NCBI RefSeq assembly: GCF_004015795.1
Contig: NZ_ML137218.1
Coordinates: 896,311 to 960,310, forward strand
Reading direction: 5' to 3'
Origin: Falsirhodobacter deserti
Lineage (GTDB): Bacteria > Pseudomonadota > Alphaproteobacteria > Rhodobacterales > Rhodobacteraceae
DNA length: 64,000 nt
Shown: positions 29,024-39,402 of the stretch, piece by piece
Layout of the letters: the number at the start of each line of letters is the position of its first letter
How positions within the stretch are numbered: the stretch's first letter is position 1
Position numbers and translations under genes: made by a program
Notes under the pieces: generated by a model
What the model saw: only the letters and a program-made list of their open reading frames with translations
Databases searched by the model: none
What the model was told of the DNA's origin: nothing

Positions 29024-29560
29024 TCAGGCTTCGCGTTGCCATAGCCCGGGGTCCTGGTGAATGAAGCCGTCCCCTGCAACCCGCAGCATGGTGGAACGAT
29101 CCGGTGTGCTGTAGTCGTAAAGCTCGCGGTCGCGTCGCCGGAAATGCTGCGGCCTTTCCGTCAGCTTCGTTTGGCCGATATCGAAATACGCGGCGGGAAT
29201 CCCGACGGCAGAGGTGACGCAAATTGCCTCCTTGCGCATCAGAAGCACTGAGGTGGCAGGGGTGAAGCCCAGCGTCAGGTGGCGCAGGTGGCGCAAACCC
29301 ATGCAAACACCGTCAAGCGTCCATCCCTGCGCCTCGCGCAGGATCAGGTGGGAAAAGCGGTCCTTGCCGCGACAGCCGTCGATCTGCGCCCAAAGCGCAC
29401 CGTCCTGCGCAAGCTGCACCTGATAGCTGACCGTGACCTGATGATCCGGGGCAGCCGTGAACATGGCCATCCCTTCAAGCCGCAGGGAACCAGCCTCATC
29501 CGTCAGCACGGCCGCGTCGCGGCCGGGAATGTCGATGCGTTTCCATAATGCCGTGGCCAT
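29024..29560 (-). CDS. Putative glycolipid-binding family protein (DUF1089)
   Basis: A 178-residue beta-rich protein that matches the 'putative glycolipid-binding' family. It has an early WKRIDIPGRDAA and later LTLGFTPATSVLLMRK. The C-terminal block AAYFDIGQTKLTERPQHFRR contains the conserved proline/arginine pattern. It has no signal peptide. The family name rests on weak structural inference, so binding of glycolipids should not be assumed. ATG 29560 has a strong AGGAGGGGAG ribosome site. It is a single gene between the micro-ORF and the icd terminator. Confidence 0.75.
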   Translation of the reverse strand: MATALWKRIDIPGRDAAVLTDEAGSLRLEGMAMFTAAPDHQVTVSYQVQLAQDGALWAQIDGCRGKDRFSHLILREAQGWTLDGVCMGLRHLRHLTLGFTPATSVLLMRKEAICVTSAVGIPAAYFDIGQTKLTERPQHFRRRDRELYDYSTPDRSTMLRVAGDGFIHQDPGLWQREA

Positions 29561-29623
29561 GGGGCTCCCCTCCTAGAAGGGTGTGGATAACCTGCGGAGG
29601 TGTCGGTTCCATGACGGACGATA

Positions 29624-29651
29624 TGAAAAGGCCCGGGATTTCCCGGGCCTT
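29624..29651 (-). terminator. Intrinsic terminator of icd
   Basis: An 11-bp perfect inverted repeat AAGGCCCGGGA/TCCCGGGCCTT (29628-29638 with 29641-29651) lies six bases past the icd stop. On the minus strand it ends in TTTTC, so it is a short but clear intrinsic terminator. Confidence 0.8.
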
Positions 29652-29656
29652 CAAGA

Positions 29657-30868
29657 TCAGGAGAGCGCCTTGTTCAGGTATTCGTCCACCTTTTCCAGGT
29701 AGCCCATCGTTGTCAGCCATTGCTGATCGGGGCCCACCAGAAGGGCGAGGTCCTTGGTCATGAACCCGTCCTCGACCGCCTGCACTGTAACCCTTTCCAG
29801 CGTGGTGGCAAAGGTCAGCAGCGCATCGTTGTTGTCCAGCTTGGCGCGGTGCTTCAGGCCGCCCGTCCACGCGAAGATCGACGCGATGGAGTTGGTGGAG
29901 GTTTCCTTGCCCTGCTGGTGCTGGCGATAGTGGCGCGTCACCGTGCCGTGCGCAGCCTCGGCTTCCACCGTTTTCCCATCGGGCGTCATCAGAACCGACG
30001 TCATCAGGCCGAGCGAGCCGAAGCCCTGCGCCACGGTGTCCGACTGAACGTCCCCGTCATAGTTCTTGCAGGCCCAGACATAGCCGCCCGACCATTTCAT
30101 CGCCGAGGCGACCATGTCGTCGATCAGGCGGTGTTCGTAATGGATGCCGGCAGCCTTGAACTTGTCCGCGAACTCTTCGTCATAAACCTTCTGGAACAGG
30201 TCCTTGAAGCGGCCGTCATAGGCTTTCAGGATGGTGTTCTTGGTCGACAGGTAAACCGGCCAGCCCTTGACGAGGCCGTAGTTCATGGAAGCGCGGGCGA
30301 AGTCGATGATCGATTCGTCCAGGTTGTACATCGCCATGGTGACGCCGGAACCCGGTGCCTGGAACACTTCCTTTTCGATGGTTTCGCCGTCTGCGCCGAC
30401 GAACTTGATCGACAGCTTGCCCTTGCCGGGGAAGCGGAAGTCGGTGGCGCGGTACTGGTCGCCAAAGGCGTGACGGCCCACGACGATCGGCTGGGTCCAG
30501 CCGGGCACCAGACGCGGAACGTTCTTGCAGATGATCGGCTCGCGGAAGATCACGCCGCCAAGGATGTTGCGGATCGTGCCGTTGGGCGAGCGCCACATCT
30601 GCTTCAGGCCGAACTCCTCGACCCGCGCCTCGTCGGGGGTGATGGTGGCGCATTTCACGCCCACGCCATATTCCTTGATCGCATGCGCGGCATCGATCGT
30701 GATCTGGTCGTTCGTGCGATCCCGCTCTTCGATGCCGAGGTCGTAATACTTCAGATCAACGTCGAGATAGGGAAGGATCAGCTTCTTCTTGATGAAGTCC
30801 CAGATGATCCGGGTCATCTCGTCGCCGTCGAGCTCGACGACAGGGTTGGCTACCTTGATCTTCGACAT
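29657..30868 (-). CDS. icd: NADP-dependent isocitrate dehydrogenase (type II)
   Basis: A 403-residue TCA-cycle enzyme that decarboxylates isocitrate to 2-oxoglutarate. It belongs to the eukaryote-like (type II) IDH group, with N-terminus [20 protein letters not shown]. Substrate and metal sites are visible as [19 protein letters not shown] and later [20 protein letters not shown]. The cofactor region is [20 protein letters not shown] (NADP type). Length matches the group. ATG 30868 is the conserved start. It is monocistronic with its own terminator. Confidence 0.95.
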   Translation of the reverse strand: MSKIKVANPVVELDGDEMTRIIWDFIKKKLILPYLDVDLKYYDLGIEERDRTNDQITIDAAHAIKEYGVGVKCATITPDEARVEEFGLKQMWRSPNGTIRNILGGVIFREPIICKNVPRLVPGWTQPIVVGRHAFGDQYRATDFRFPGKGKLSIKFVGADGETIEKEVFQAPGSGVTMAMYNLDESIIDFARASMNYGLVKGWPVYLSTKNTILKAYDGRFKDLFQKVYDEEFADKFKAAGIHYEHRLIDDMVASAMKWSGGYVWACKNYDGDVQSDTVAQGFGSLGLMTSVLMTPDGKTVEAEAAHGTVTRHYRQHQQGKETSTNSIASIFAWTGGLKHRAKLDNNDALLTFATTLERVTVQAVEDGFMTKDLALLVGPDQQWLTTMGYLEKVDEYLNKALS

Positions 30869-30950
30869 GAGTGTCCTCGGGTGGTTGCAGGATTCGGTGA
30901 AAGGTGTAGCGCGGGCGGCGAAGAAAGAAAAGTATGCAGATGTATACGGA

Positions 30951-31535
30951 TCAGGTGAAGAATGGCAGTGCCTGCGCACGGACCCAGTGCCACACCGCCG
31001 GAAGGCCCCGTGCGATCTTCGTGCCGATGCGGCTGTCCAGCTGGCCCAGCGTCACGTCGTACTCGATCCACGAGCCGCCGCCATTGGCGATATTCTGCAT
31101 GACCGGCTGAACCCGGTCCAGCGATTTGGCAAAAACGGCGTCCGGTGTCGTGTTTGCCTCGAATTCGTCCCACAGGGCCCGGAATTCGGCTGCCTGATCG
31201 GCGGGAAGCAGGCCGAAGATGCGCGAGGCGGCGGCGGCTTCGGCCGCCTGTTGCGCTTGCGAGGCATGGGCAGCACCGTTCTGCGAATGGATCGGGATAT
31301 CGCCCGTGTCGATCTCCACCAGATCGTGCAGGATCAGCATTTTCAGCACGCGCGTGATGTTCACGCCGCTTGGTGCCTGATCGGCCAGCACAAGCGCGTA
31401 TAGCGCAAGGTGCCAGCTGTGCTCGGCTGAGTTTTCGCACCGCGAGCCGTCGGTCAACCGGCTGGCCCGCAGCACGTTCTTCAGCCGGTCGGCCTCTTGC
31501 AGGAAAGAAAACTGCTGCGAGAGGCGGTCGGTCAT
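30951..31535 (-). CDS. HD-domain phosphohydrolase (YfbR/HDDC2-like)
   Basis: A 194-residue metal-dependent phosphohydrolase. The HD motif is split as usual: first histidine in [15 protein letters not shown] pair in [16 protein letters not shown], and the late aspartate in [13 protein letters not shown]. Close relatives are 5'-deoxynucleotidases (YfbR) and human HDDC2, so hydrolysis of dNMPs is plausible. ATG 31535 shares a base with the stop of the upstream hydrolase gene (31535-31537), so they are coupled. No membrane segment. Confidence 0.85.
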   Translation of the reverse strand: MTDRLSQQFSFLQEADRLKNVLRASRLTDGSRCENSAEHSWHLALYALVLADQAPSGVNITRVLKMLILHDLVEIDTGDIPIHSQNGAAHASQAQQAAEAAAASRIFGLLPADQAAEFRALWDEFEANTTPDAVFAKSLDRVQPVMQNIANGGGSWIEYDVTLGQLDSRIGTKIARGLPAVWHWVRAQALPFFT

Positions 31536-32194
31536 CAACGGCTCGTTTCGCCCAGACGGCGCTTCACATAGCCGCTGACCGTGTCGATCATCGGCTTCAT
31601 GTGTGCCTCGTCATCCTTGAAGAAGTGGTCCGCGCCCTCGATCACCTCATGCGTGACGGTGATGCCCTTCTGTTCGTGCAGCTTGTTCACAAGGCTGACC
31701 GTGTCCTTGGGCTGGGCCACGCGGTCCGCAGAACCGTTGACGATCAGGCCCGACGACGGGCAGGGCGCGAGGAACGAGAAATCGTACATGTTGGCGGGCG
31801 GAGAAACGGAAACAAAGCCCGTGATCTCGGGTCGGCGCATCAGAAGCTGCATCCCGATCCAGGCACCGAAGCTGAAGCCGGCGACCCAGCAGTGCTTGGC
31901 GTTCTGGTTCATGGATTGCAGGTAATCCAGCGCCGATGCCGCGTCCGAAAGCTCCCCCACGCCCTGATCGTATTCACCCTGGCTACGGCCCACGCCGCGG
32001 AAGTTGAACCGCAGGACGGTGAAGCCCAGATTGTAGAATGCGTAATGCAGGTTATAGACGACGCGGTTGTTCATCGATCCGCCAAACTGCGGATGCGGAT
32101 GCAGCACGATCGCTATCGGCGCGTCACGTTCCTTTTGGGGGTGATAGCGGCCTTCCAGGCGGCCTTCGGGGCCGGCGAAAATCACTTCGGGCAT
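31535..32194 (-). CDS. Alpha/beta hydrolase
   Basis: A 219-residue hydrolase of the alpha/beta fold. The oxyanion-side block is IAIVLHPHPQFGGSMNNRVV, the nucleophile elbow is WVAGFSFGAWIG (G-F-S-F-G), and an acid and histidine are likely in VNGSADRVAQP and GADHFFKDDE. It resembles the short dienelactone-hydrolase-like or YsgA-type esterases found near Fe-S genes in alphaproteobacteria. The substrate is unknown. It is divergent from iscR, with a 146-bp shared intergenic region. Confidence 0.85.
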   Translation of the reverse strand: MPEVIFAGPEGRLEGRYHPQKERDAPIAIVLHPHPQFGGSMNNRVVYNLHYAFYNLGFTVLRFNFRGVGRSQGEYDQGVGELSDAASALDYLQSMNQNAKHCWVAGFSFGAWIGMQLLMRRPEITGFVSVSPPANMYDFSFLAPCPSSGLIVNGSADRVAQPKDTVSLVNKLHEQKGITVTHEVIEGADHFFKDDEAHMKPMIDTVSGYVKRRLGETSR

Positions 32195-32240
32195 GCTGCG
32201 CCTTCTTGCTTGAGCGGGGTGCCGACCGTACGGCGATAAC

Positions 32241-32267
32241 TTAGAACGATTCCAAAAGGGCTTGACA
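32241..32267. promoter_or_regulatory. Irr-type iron control (ICE-like) motif and -35 element upstream of iscR
   Basis: TTAGAACGATTCCAAA (32241-32256) closely follows the alphaproteobacterial iron control element pattern TTTAGAA-N3-TTCTAAA, with mismatches only at the edge and one inner base. It lies just before TTGACA (32262-32267), a perfect -35 for the iscR-suf transcript; a clear -10 is not visible. Irr binding here would link Fe-S assembly to iron/haem status. Confidence 0.55.
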
Positions 32268-32340
32268 TCTGCCTCCCTTCAGGCTGGAAAGCAGTTAAGC
32301 GGCCCTGCGGCCAAGGTCAATCTATCTGGACGATGCACAC

Positions 32341-32802
32341 ATGAAACTCTCGACCAAAGGGCGGTATGCAATGGTGGCGCTGGCGGACCTGGCGCTGCAA
32401 CAGGGGGACGCGCTGGTGTCGCTGGGCGAGGTGTCGAAACGGCAGGACATCTCGCTTCCTTACTTGGAACAGCTGTTCGTCAAGCTGCGCCGGGCAGGTC
32501 TTGTGGAAGCCGTGCGCGGCCCGGGCGGCGGATACCGTCTTGCCCGCAGCCCCGATTCAATCCGGGTGAGCGAGATCATGGAAGCGGTGGATGAGCATGT
32601 AAATGCCATGCATACCGGGGCCGGTGCATCCGGCGGGGTTTCGGGCAGCCGCGCGCAATCCATGACCAACCGCCTGTGGGAAGGGCTTGCGGCACATGTC
32701 TATGTGTTCCTGCACCAGACGCGGCTTTCCGACGTGGTGGGCAACGGGATCAAGCCCTGTGCGGCGGTCCCGGCCCTGTTCCGCGTGGTGGTCGAGGATT
32801 GA
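32341..32802 (+). CDS. iscR: Rrf2-family regulator IscR (without the three-cysteine cluster motif)
   Basis: A 153-residue winged-helix regulator of Fe-S cluster biogenesis. The start MKLSTKGRYAMVALADLAL and the recognition region ISLPYLEQLFVKLRRAGLV are classic IscR/Rrf2. The three closely spaced cysteines that hold the [2Fe-2S] cluster in E. coli IscR are absent; the whole protein has a single cysteine (IKPCAAV, about residue 142). IscR proteins of Rhodobacterales are known to have this unusual composition. It is the first gene of the suf operon and probably represses it when clusters are plentiful. Confidence 0.9.
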   Translation: MKLSTKGRYAMVALADLALQQGDALVSLGEVSKRQDISLPYLEQLFVKLRRAGLVEAVRGPGGGYRLARSPDSIRVSEIMEAVDEHVNAMHTGAGASGGVSGSRAQSMTNRLWEGLAAHVYVFLHQTRLSDVVGNGIKPCAAVPALFRVVVED

Positions 32803-32823
32803 GCGGCCGGACCGGAGGCTGAT

Positions 32824-33867
32824 ATGGATCGGGTCTATCTTGACTGGAATGCCACGACCCCGCTGAGGGTAGAGGCGCGGGATGCGATGATCGCCGCGAT
32901 GGACGTGGCGGGCAATCCGTCCTCGGTCCATGCCGAGGGGCGCGCGGCCAAGGCGCTGGTCGAAAAGGCGCGGTCGCAGGTGACAACGGCGCTTGGTGCG
33001 GACGGGGCGGATGTTGTCTTCGTTTCCAGCGCGACCGAGGCTGCGGCGCTGGCTTGCGCGGGGCGCGGCCTTTCCTGTTCAGACGTGGAGCATGAGGCGG
33101 TCTCTGCCTGGTGCGACGCTTCGCTGGAAACAGGGATGGACGGGCTGGTGCGGGTGACCGATCCGGCACGCACCGCGCTGCAATTTGCCAATTCTGAAAC
33201 CGGCATCATTCAGCCGTTGCCCGAGGGGCTGGCCGTTTGCGATCTGACCCAGGGCTTCGGGAAGGTGCCGCTGGCGTTCAACTGGCTTGGTTGCGACATG
33301 GGGCTGGTTTCGGCCCACAAGCTGGGCGGGCCGAAAGGCGTGGGCGCGCTGGTGATCCGGCGCGGGCTTGACGTGGCGGCACAGCTGAAAGGTGGGGGGC
33401 AGGAAATGGGCCGCCGTGCGGGAACCGAGAACGTGATCGGCATCGCCGGTTTTGGCGCTGCGGCCGAGGCTGCGGCCCACGATCTGACCGACGGGGCGTG
33501 GGATCGTGTCGCGGAAATTAGAAACATTCTTGAAAACGCGTTGTGCGACGCCGGTAATGTGACTATTTCAGTCGGCAAGGATGCCACGCGGTTGCCGAAC
33601 ACGCTTTGCCTCGTCACGCCCGGATGGAAGGGCGAAACGCAGGTCATGCAGATGGATCTGGCCGGTTTTGCCGTTTCGGCGGGATCGGCATGTTCCAGCG
33701 GAAAGGTCCGGCAAAGCCGGGTGCTGCGGGCGATGGGGTTCGATGAGGTTGCTGCGTCTTCGGCGCTGCGCGTCTCGCTCGGCCCGGATGTGACAAAAGA
33801 TCAGGCTTTGCGGTTTGCGGAAGCCTGGACCAAGGCGCGGGCGCGGCATCTGTCGCGCGCCGCGTGA
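32824..33867 (+). CDS. Cysteine desulfurase, NifS/IscS-like (short form)
   Basis: A 347-residue PLP enzyme that removes sulfur from cysteine for Fe-S cluster assembly. It starts [12 protein letters not shown], the class V pattern YLDxxATTP. The PLP lysine lies in [16 protein letters not shown] (key SxHK) and the persulfide cysteine in [17 protein letters not shown]. It is shorter than typical IscS (about 400 residues), mainly in the middle. It sits between iscR and sufB, so the operon carries two desulfurases (sufS lies downstream). The presence of both active-site residues suggests it is active. Confidence 0.88.
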   Translation: MDRVYLDWNATTPLRVEARDAMIAAMDVAGNPSSVHAEGRAAKALVEKARSQVTTALGADGADVVFVSSATEAAALACAGRGLSCSDVEHEAVSAWCDASLETGMDGLVRVTDPARTALQFANSETGIIQPLPEGLAVCDLTQGFGKVPLAFNWLGCDMGLVSAHKLGGPKGVGALVIRRGLDVAAQLKGGGQEMGRRAGTENVIGIAGFGAAAEAAAHDLTDGAWDRVAEIRNILENALCDAGNVTISVGKDATRLPNTLCLVTPGWKGETQVMQMDLAGFAVSAGSACSSGKVRQSRVLRAMGFDEVAASSALRVSLGPDVTKDQALRFAEAWTKARARHLSRAA

Positions 33868-33878
33868 AGGAGAGAAAG

Positions 33879-35399
<1,521 letters not shown>

Positions 35400-35409
35400 G
35401 GACAAGAAT

Positions 35410-36168
35410 ATGCTTAAGATCAACAACTTGCACGTTAAACTTGAAGAAGAGGAGAAGGTCATTCTCCGCGGCGTCGACCTGGAGGTCGAGGCCGGCAAGG
35501 TGCACGCGATCATGGGGCCCAACGGCTCGGGCAAGTCCACGCTGTCCTATGTTCTGTCGGGCCGCGACGGTTACGAGGTGACGGACGGTTCCGCGACGCT
35601 GGAAGGCGAGGAACTGCTGGAGATGGAGCCGGAAGAGCGCGCCGCGGCGGGCCTGTTCCTTGCTTTCCAGTATCCGGTCGAGATCCCCGGCGTCGGCAAC
35701 ATGACCTTCCTGCGCACCGCCCTGAACGCTCAGCGCAAGGCGCGCGGTGAAGAGGAGATCTCTGCCGGTGACTTCCTGAAGCTGGTGCGCGAGAAGGCCG
35801 CCTCGCTGAAGATCGATGCCGACATGATGAAGCGTCCGGTCAACGTGGGCTTCTCTGGCGGGGAAAAGAAGCGCAACGAGATCCTGCAGATGGCGCTTCT
35901 GGAACCCAAGATGTGCATCCTGGACGAGACGGACTCGGGCCTTGACGTCGACGCGATGAAGCTGGTTTCCGAGGGCGTGAACGCCCTGCGCGACGAGGGC
36001 CGCGCGTTTCTGGTGATCACCCACTACCAGCGTCTGCTTGACCACATCCGCCCTGATGTGGTGCACATCATGGCCAATGGCCGCATCGTGAAGACGGGCG
36101 GCCCGGAACTGGCGCTCGAGGTCGAGAAGAACGGCTATGCCGACATCCTGTCGGAGGTGGAGGCATGA
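35410..36168 (+). CDS. sufC: Fe-S assembly ATPase SufC
   Basis: A 252-residue ABC-type ATPase that binds SufB and SufD and drives conformational change in the scaffold. Walker A is GPNGSGKST, the signature is FSGGEKKRNEILQMA (SufC-type), and Walker B is CILDETDSGLDVDA. There is no membrane domain. It begins 10 bp after sufB, and its stop overlaps the sufD start by four bases (36165-36168). Length is standard. Confidence 0.96.
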   Translation: MLKINNLHVKLEEEEKVILRGVDLEVEAGKVHAIMGPNGSGKSTLSYVLSGRDGYEVTDGSATLEGEELLEMEPEERAAAGLFLAFQYPVEIPGVGNMTFLRTALNAQRKARGEEEISAGDFLKLVREKAASLKIDADMMKRPVNVGFSGGEKKRNEILQMALLEPKMCILDETDSGLDVDAMKLVSEGVNALRDEGRAFLVITHYQRLLDHIRPDVVHIMANGRIVKTGGPELALEVEKNGYADILSEVEA

Positions 36169-37439
36169 CGCTTCCGCAAGCGAAACTGGACCAGCTTTCG
36201 GCCCGGATCGCGGGCCTTCATTTCCCCTCGACCGGCTGGCAGGGCAAGGCGCGTGGCGCCGCGTTGGAGCGGTTGAGCGCGATGGGCCTGCCGGTCCGGC
36301 GCGACGAATACTGGCGTTATACCGATCCGGCAAAACTGGTCGCCCCGCAGCCGCAGGCTGAAGTCTGGGGCGGGGAGGTTGCATTCGACGAGATCGACGC
36401 GCTGAAGGTTGTGTTCGTGGACGGCATGTTCGATGCCGAGGCTTCGGATGACCTGACGATGTCGGGTGTGGAAATCTCGCGCCTTGCAGAGGCGGTTACG
36501 GACCTGCACTGGGCCGCGGAAATTTATGGCGAGCTTGAGACGAAGGGCCAGTACCCGGCGCAACGTCCCTTTGCGGCGCTTGGGTCTGCCTTCGCCACCG
36601 ATGGCCTTCTGATCCGTGTGACGGGCAAGGCTGACCGTCCGGTTGCGGTGATTTATCGTTCGAGTTCCAACACTTCCGATGTGAACCTTCACCACTGCGT
36701 GAAGGTTGAGGAAGGGGCGGAAATCACGCTGCTGGAAAGTGGTGACGCCGCAGCCCGCCTGCTGACGGTGATGGAAGTCGATGTCGCCAAGGGCGCGCGG
36801 TTCCATCATGTCCGGGCGCAGGGCCGCAGCCACCAGCGCATCGTGAACACCCACGTCTTTGCGCGGATCGCAGAGGAAGCGACGTTCAAATCCTTCACCG
36901 CATCCATCAATGGTGTGATGACACGGAACGAAGCGGTGCTGGATATCGTGGGCGATGATGCCGTGGCGCATGTCGCTGGTGCATCAGTGGGTGACGGGTC
37001 GGACTTCCACAACGACGACACCGTCTTCATCACTCATGCGGCGGAACGGTGTGAAAGCCGTCAGGTTTACAAGAAGGTCCTGAAGAACGGCGCCACGGGT
37101 GTGTTCCAGGGTAAGATCCTGGTGAAGCCGGGCGCACAGAAGACCGACGGCTATCAGATCAGCCAAAGCCTTCTGCTGGACGGCGACAGCCAGTTCCTGG
37201 CAAAGCCGGAACTGGAAATCTATGCCGATGACGTGAAATGCTCGCACGGCTCCACCTCGGGCGCGATCGACGAAACGGCACTGTTCTACCTCCGCTCGCG
37301 CGGGGTGCCGGAGCGTCGGGCCCAGTCGCTGCTGGTTCTGGCCTTTCTTGCCGAGGCGCTGGCCGAGATCGAGGAAGAGGCGCTGGCCGAGGATCTGCGC
37401 CTGCGTCTTGAAAACTGGCTGGACCGGCACGAGGGCTGA
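36165..37439 (+). CDS. sufD: Fe-S assembly protein SufD
   Basis: A 424-residue paralogue of SufB and third member of SufBC2D. It starts MTLPQAKLDQLSARIAG. The central beta-helix contains KVEEGAEITLLESGD and the C-terminal end has the conserved DDVKCSHGSTSGAIDETAL. SufD supports iron entry into the complex. Start and stop overlap neighbouring genes, which shows tight translational coupling in the operon. Confidence 0.95.
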   Translation: MTLPQAKLDQLSARIAGLHFPSTGWQGKARGAALERLSAMGLPVRRDEYWRYTDPAKLVAPQPQAEVWGGEVAFDEIDALKVVFVDGMFDAEASDDLTMSGVEISRLAEAVTDLHWAAEIYGELETKGQYPAQRPFAALGSAFATDGLLIRVTGKADRPVAVIYRSSSNTSDVNLHHCVKVEEGAEITLLESGDAAARLLTVMEVDVAKGARFHHVRAQGRSHQRIVNTHVFARIAEEATFKSFTASINGVMTRNEAVLDIVGDDAVAHVAGASVGDGSDFHNDDTVFITHAAERCESRQVYKKVLKNGATGVFQGKILVKPGAQKTDGYQISQSLLLDGDSQFLAKPELEIYADDVKCSHGSTSGAIDETALFYLRSRGVPERRAQSLLVLAFLAEALAEIEEEALAEDLRLRLENWLDRHEG

Positions 37440-38005
37440 TGATGTCCGGTAGACTGCTCTCGCTCATCATGCTTTCGGTGCGGGAGCCCCGGGTTGGCAT
37501 GCGCACGGTTCTGGATCTTTCGTTGCAGCGGGGCGAGCGTATTTCGCTTTTCCTGCTGGCGGCGATCCTGCCGACGCTGCTGATCTTTGTTGCCTTCAGC
37601 CTGTCGCCTGCTTCCGAAGAAGTGGCAGGCTTTCCGATAAGTCCGATGCCGCTGCTGGTGGCGCAGGCCGGGGCGCTGCTGATGATGTCGGCGGTGACCT
37701 TCTGGATCGGGCGCTGGCGGGGCGGCACGGGCAGCTTCGCAAACAGCATCATCACGCTGTCATGGCTTCAGATCGTGATGGTGGCGGCGCAGGTGGCGTT
37801 TTTGGTGCTGGAACTTGCGCTTCCGTTCGTTGCTGCGATCGTCGGCATTCTGGCGCTGATGCTGATGCTTTGGCTGGTCGTGAACTTCGTGGCAGAGCTT
37901 CACGGCTTCCAGTCGCTTGGCCTTGTTTTCGTGGGCGTCATCGGCACGCTTTTCGTGCTGTCCTTTGTGCTGGCCTTTCTGTCTTCCATCCTGCTGGGGA
38001 TATGA
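37439..38005 (+). CDS. YIP1-family integral membrane protein
   Basis: A 188-residue protein with about five hydrophobic helices (LLAAILPTLLIFVAF, LLVAQAGALLMMSAVTFW, IVMVAAQVAFLVLEL, FVAAIVGILALMLMLWLV, VFVGVIGTLFVLSFVLAF). The YIP1 pattern GTGSFANSIITLSWLQIVM with the polar N-S-I-I motif is present. It sits inside the suf operon between sufD and sufS, sharing a base with the sufD stop, so it is co-expressed with Fe-S assembly. No role in cluster assembly is established for such proteins. I believe the position is conserved in Rhodobacteraceae. Confidence 0.82.
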   Translation: MMSGRLLSLIMLSVREPRVGMRTVLDLSLQRGERISLFLLAAILPTLLIFVAFSLSPASEEVAGFPISPMPLLVAQAGALLMMSAVTFWIGRWRGGTGSFANSIITLSWLQIVMVAAQVAFLVLELALPFVAAIVGILALMLMLWLVVNFVAELHGFQSLGLVFVGVIGTLFVLSFVLAFLSSILLGI

Positions 38006-38008
38006 CCA

Positions 38009-39229
38009 ATGTATGATGTCGAGGCGGTCCGCCGCGATTTCCCGATCCTGTCGCGGCAGGTGAACGGCAAGCCGCTGGTTTATCTGGACAACGGCGCCTC
38101 GGCGCAGAAGCCGCAGGCGGTGATCGATGCGATCACCAACGCCTATTCGATGGAATATGCGAACGTTCATCGCGGCCTGCACCACCTGTCGAACCTTGCA
38201 ACGGACCGGTACGAGGCGGTGCGCAGCAAGGTTGCGCACTTTCTGAACGTTTCCGATCCCGAGGAGATCGTTCACACCAGCGGATCGACCGCAGGCATCA
38301 ACCTTGTGTCCTATGGCTGGGCTGCGCCGCGGCTTCAGCCAGGGGATGAGATTGTTCTGACCGTTCTTGAACATCACGCCAACATCGTTCCGTGGCATTT
38401 CCTGCGTGAACGTCAGGGCGTGGTTCTGAAATGGGTGGAGTGTGACGCCAAGGGTGACATCGATCCACAGGCCGTGATCGACGCCATCGGTCCGCGCACG
38501 AAGCTGGTAGCTGTTACGCATATGTCCAACGTGACGGGAACCGTTCTGGACGTGGCGGCCATCTGCGCGGGTGCACGGCAGAAAGGTGTTCCGGTGCTGG
38601 TGGACGGATCGCAAGCCGCGGTTCACATGCCGGTGGATGTTTCCGCCATCGGCTGCGATTTTTATACTATCACCGGTCATAAGCTGTACGGACCCAGCGG
38701 TTCAGGCGCGATCTTCATCCGGCGCGACCGGATGGAAGAGATGCGCCCCTTCATGGGCGGTGGCGATATGATCGACACCGTCACACGCGACACCGTCACC
38801 TATGCCAAGCCGCCCATGCGGTTCGAAGCTGGCACGCCGGGCATCGTGCCCCAGATCGGGTTTGGTGCGGCGCTGGATTACCTGACTGCACTTGGTATGG
38901 AAAACGTGGCGGCGCATGAACGGCGCCTTCGCGATGCGGCGCGTGCCAAGCTGGGCGGCCTCAACTGGCTGAACGTGCAGGGCGATTCGGATACGAAGGG
39001 GGCGATCTTCTCGTTCACGCTGAACGGGTCGGCCCATGCGCATGACATCTCGACCATCCTTGATCAGCGCGGGATCGCCGTTCGGGCGGGAACGCATTGC
39101 GCGCTGCCTTTGATGCAGCATCTTGGCGTCAGCGCGACCTGCCGCGCAAGCTTCGGTCTTTACAACACCGAGGCGGAGGTGGACACGCTGGTTTCAGCAC
39201 TGGAGCTTTGCCACGAGCTCTTCGGCTAG
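38009..39229 (+). CDS. sufS: Cysteine desulfurase SufS
   Basis: A 406-residue group II cysteine desulfurase. It starts MYDVEAVRRDFPILSRQVNG then LVYLDNGASAQKP. The PLP lysine is in YTITGHKLYGPSGSGAIF. The catalytic cysteine lies in VRAGTHCALPLMQHLG, the SufS-type short loop that needs a SufE-like partner. It is the last suf gene before the tRNA; no sufE, sufU, sufA or sufT is visible in the window. Length is normal. Confidence 0.95.
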   Translation: MYDVEAVRRDFPILSRQVNGKPLVYLDNGASAQKPQAVIDAITNAYSMEYANVHRGLHHLSNLATDRYEAVRSKVAHFLNVSDPEEIVHTSGSTAGINLVSYGWAAPRLQPGDEIVLTVLEHHANIVPWHFLRERQGVVLKWVECDAKGDIDPQAVIDAIGPRTKLVAVTHMSNVTGTVLDVAAICAGARQKGVPVLVDGSQAAVHMPVDVSAIGCDFYTITGHKLYGPSGSGAIFIRRDRMEEMRPFMGGGDMIDTVTRDTVTYAKPPMRFEAGTPGIVPQIGFGAALDYLTALGMENVAAHERRLRDAARAKLGGLNWLNVQGDSDTKGAIFSFTLNGSAHAHDISTILDQRGIAVRAGTHCALPLMQHLGVSATCRASFGLYNTEAEVDTLVSALELCHELFG

Positions 39230-39275
39230 AACGGCGCTTGCCACCGCCGTTCCCGCCTGCTAGAGACCTGCGCAG

Positions 39276-39352
39276 GCACCCATAGCTCAGCTGGATAGAG
39301 CGCTGCCCTCCGAAGGCAGAGGTCTGAGGTTCGAATCCTCATGGGTGCGCCA
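39276..39352 (+). tRNA. tRNA-Arg (anticodon CCG)
   Basis: A complete cloverleaf is readable: acceptor GCACCCA with TGGGTGC, D-arm AGCTCAGCTGGATAGAGC, anticodon stem CTGCC/GGCAG with loop CTCCGAA, T-arm GAGGTTCGAATCCTC, and encoded CCA at 39350-39352. The anticodon CCG decodes CGG (Arg). The 3' part from 39303 is repeated in degenerate form at 46546-46589, so this gene is the attachment site of the element that follows. Confidence 0.95.
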
Positions 39353-39353
39353 T
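39303..39353 (+). repeat. attL: tRNA-Arg 3' half used as attachment core
   Basis: From CTGCCCTCC in the anticodon arm to GCGCCAT just past the CCA end, this stretch is matched by 46546-46589 with a few substitutions and a seven-base gap in the T-arm. It marks the left boundary of the integrated element. Confidence 0.8.
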
Positions 39354-39402
39354 ATATCATTGATGTTTCCTGAATCGTCTGGCCTGACGCGCACAAGATG
39401 GC

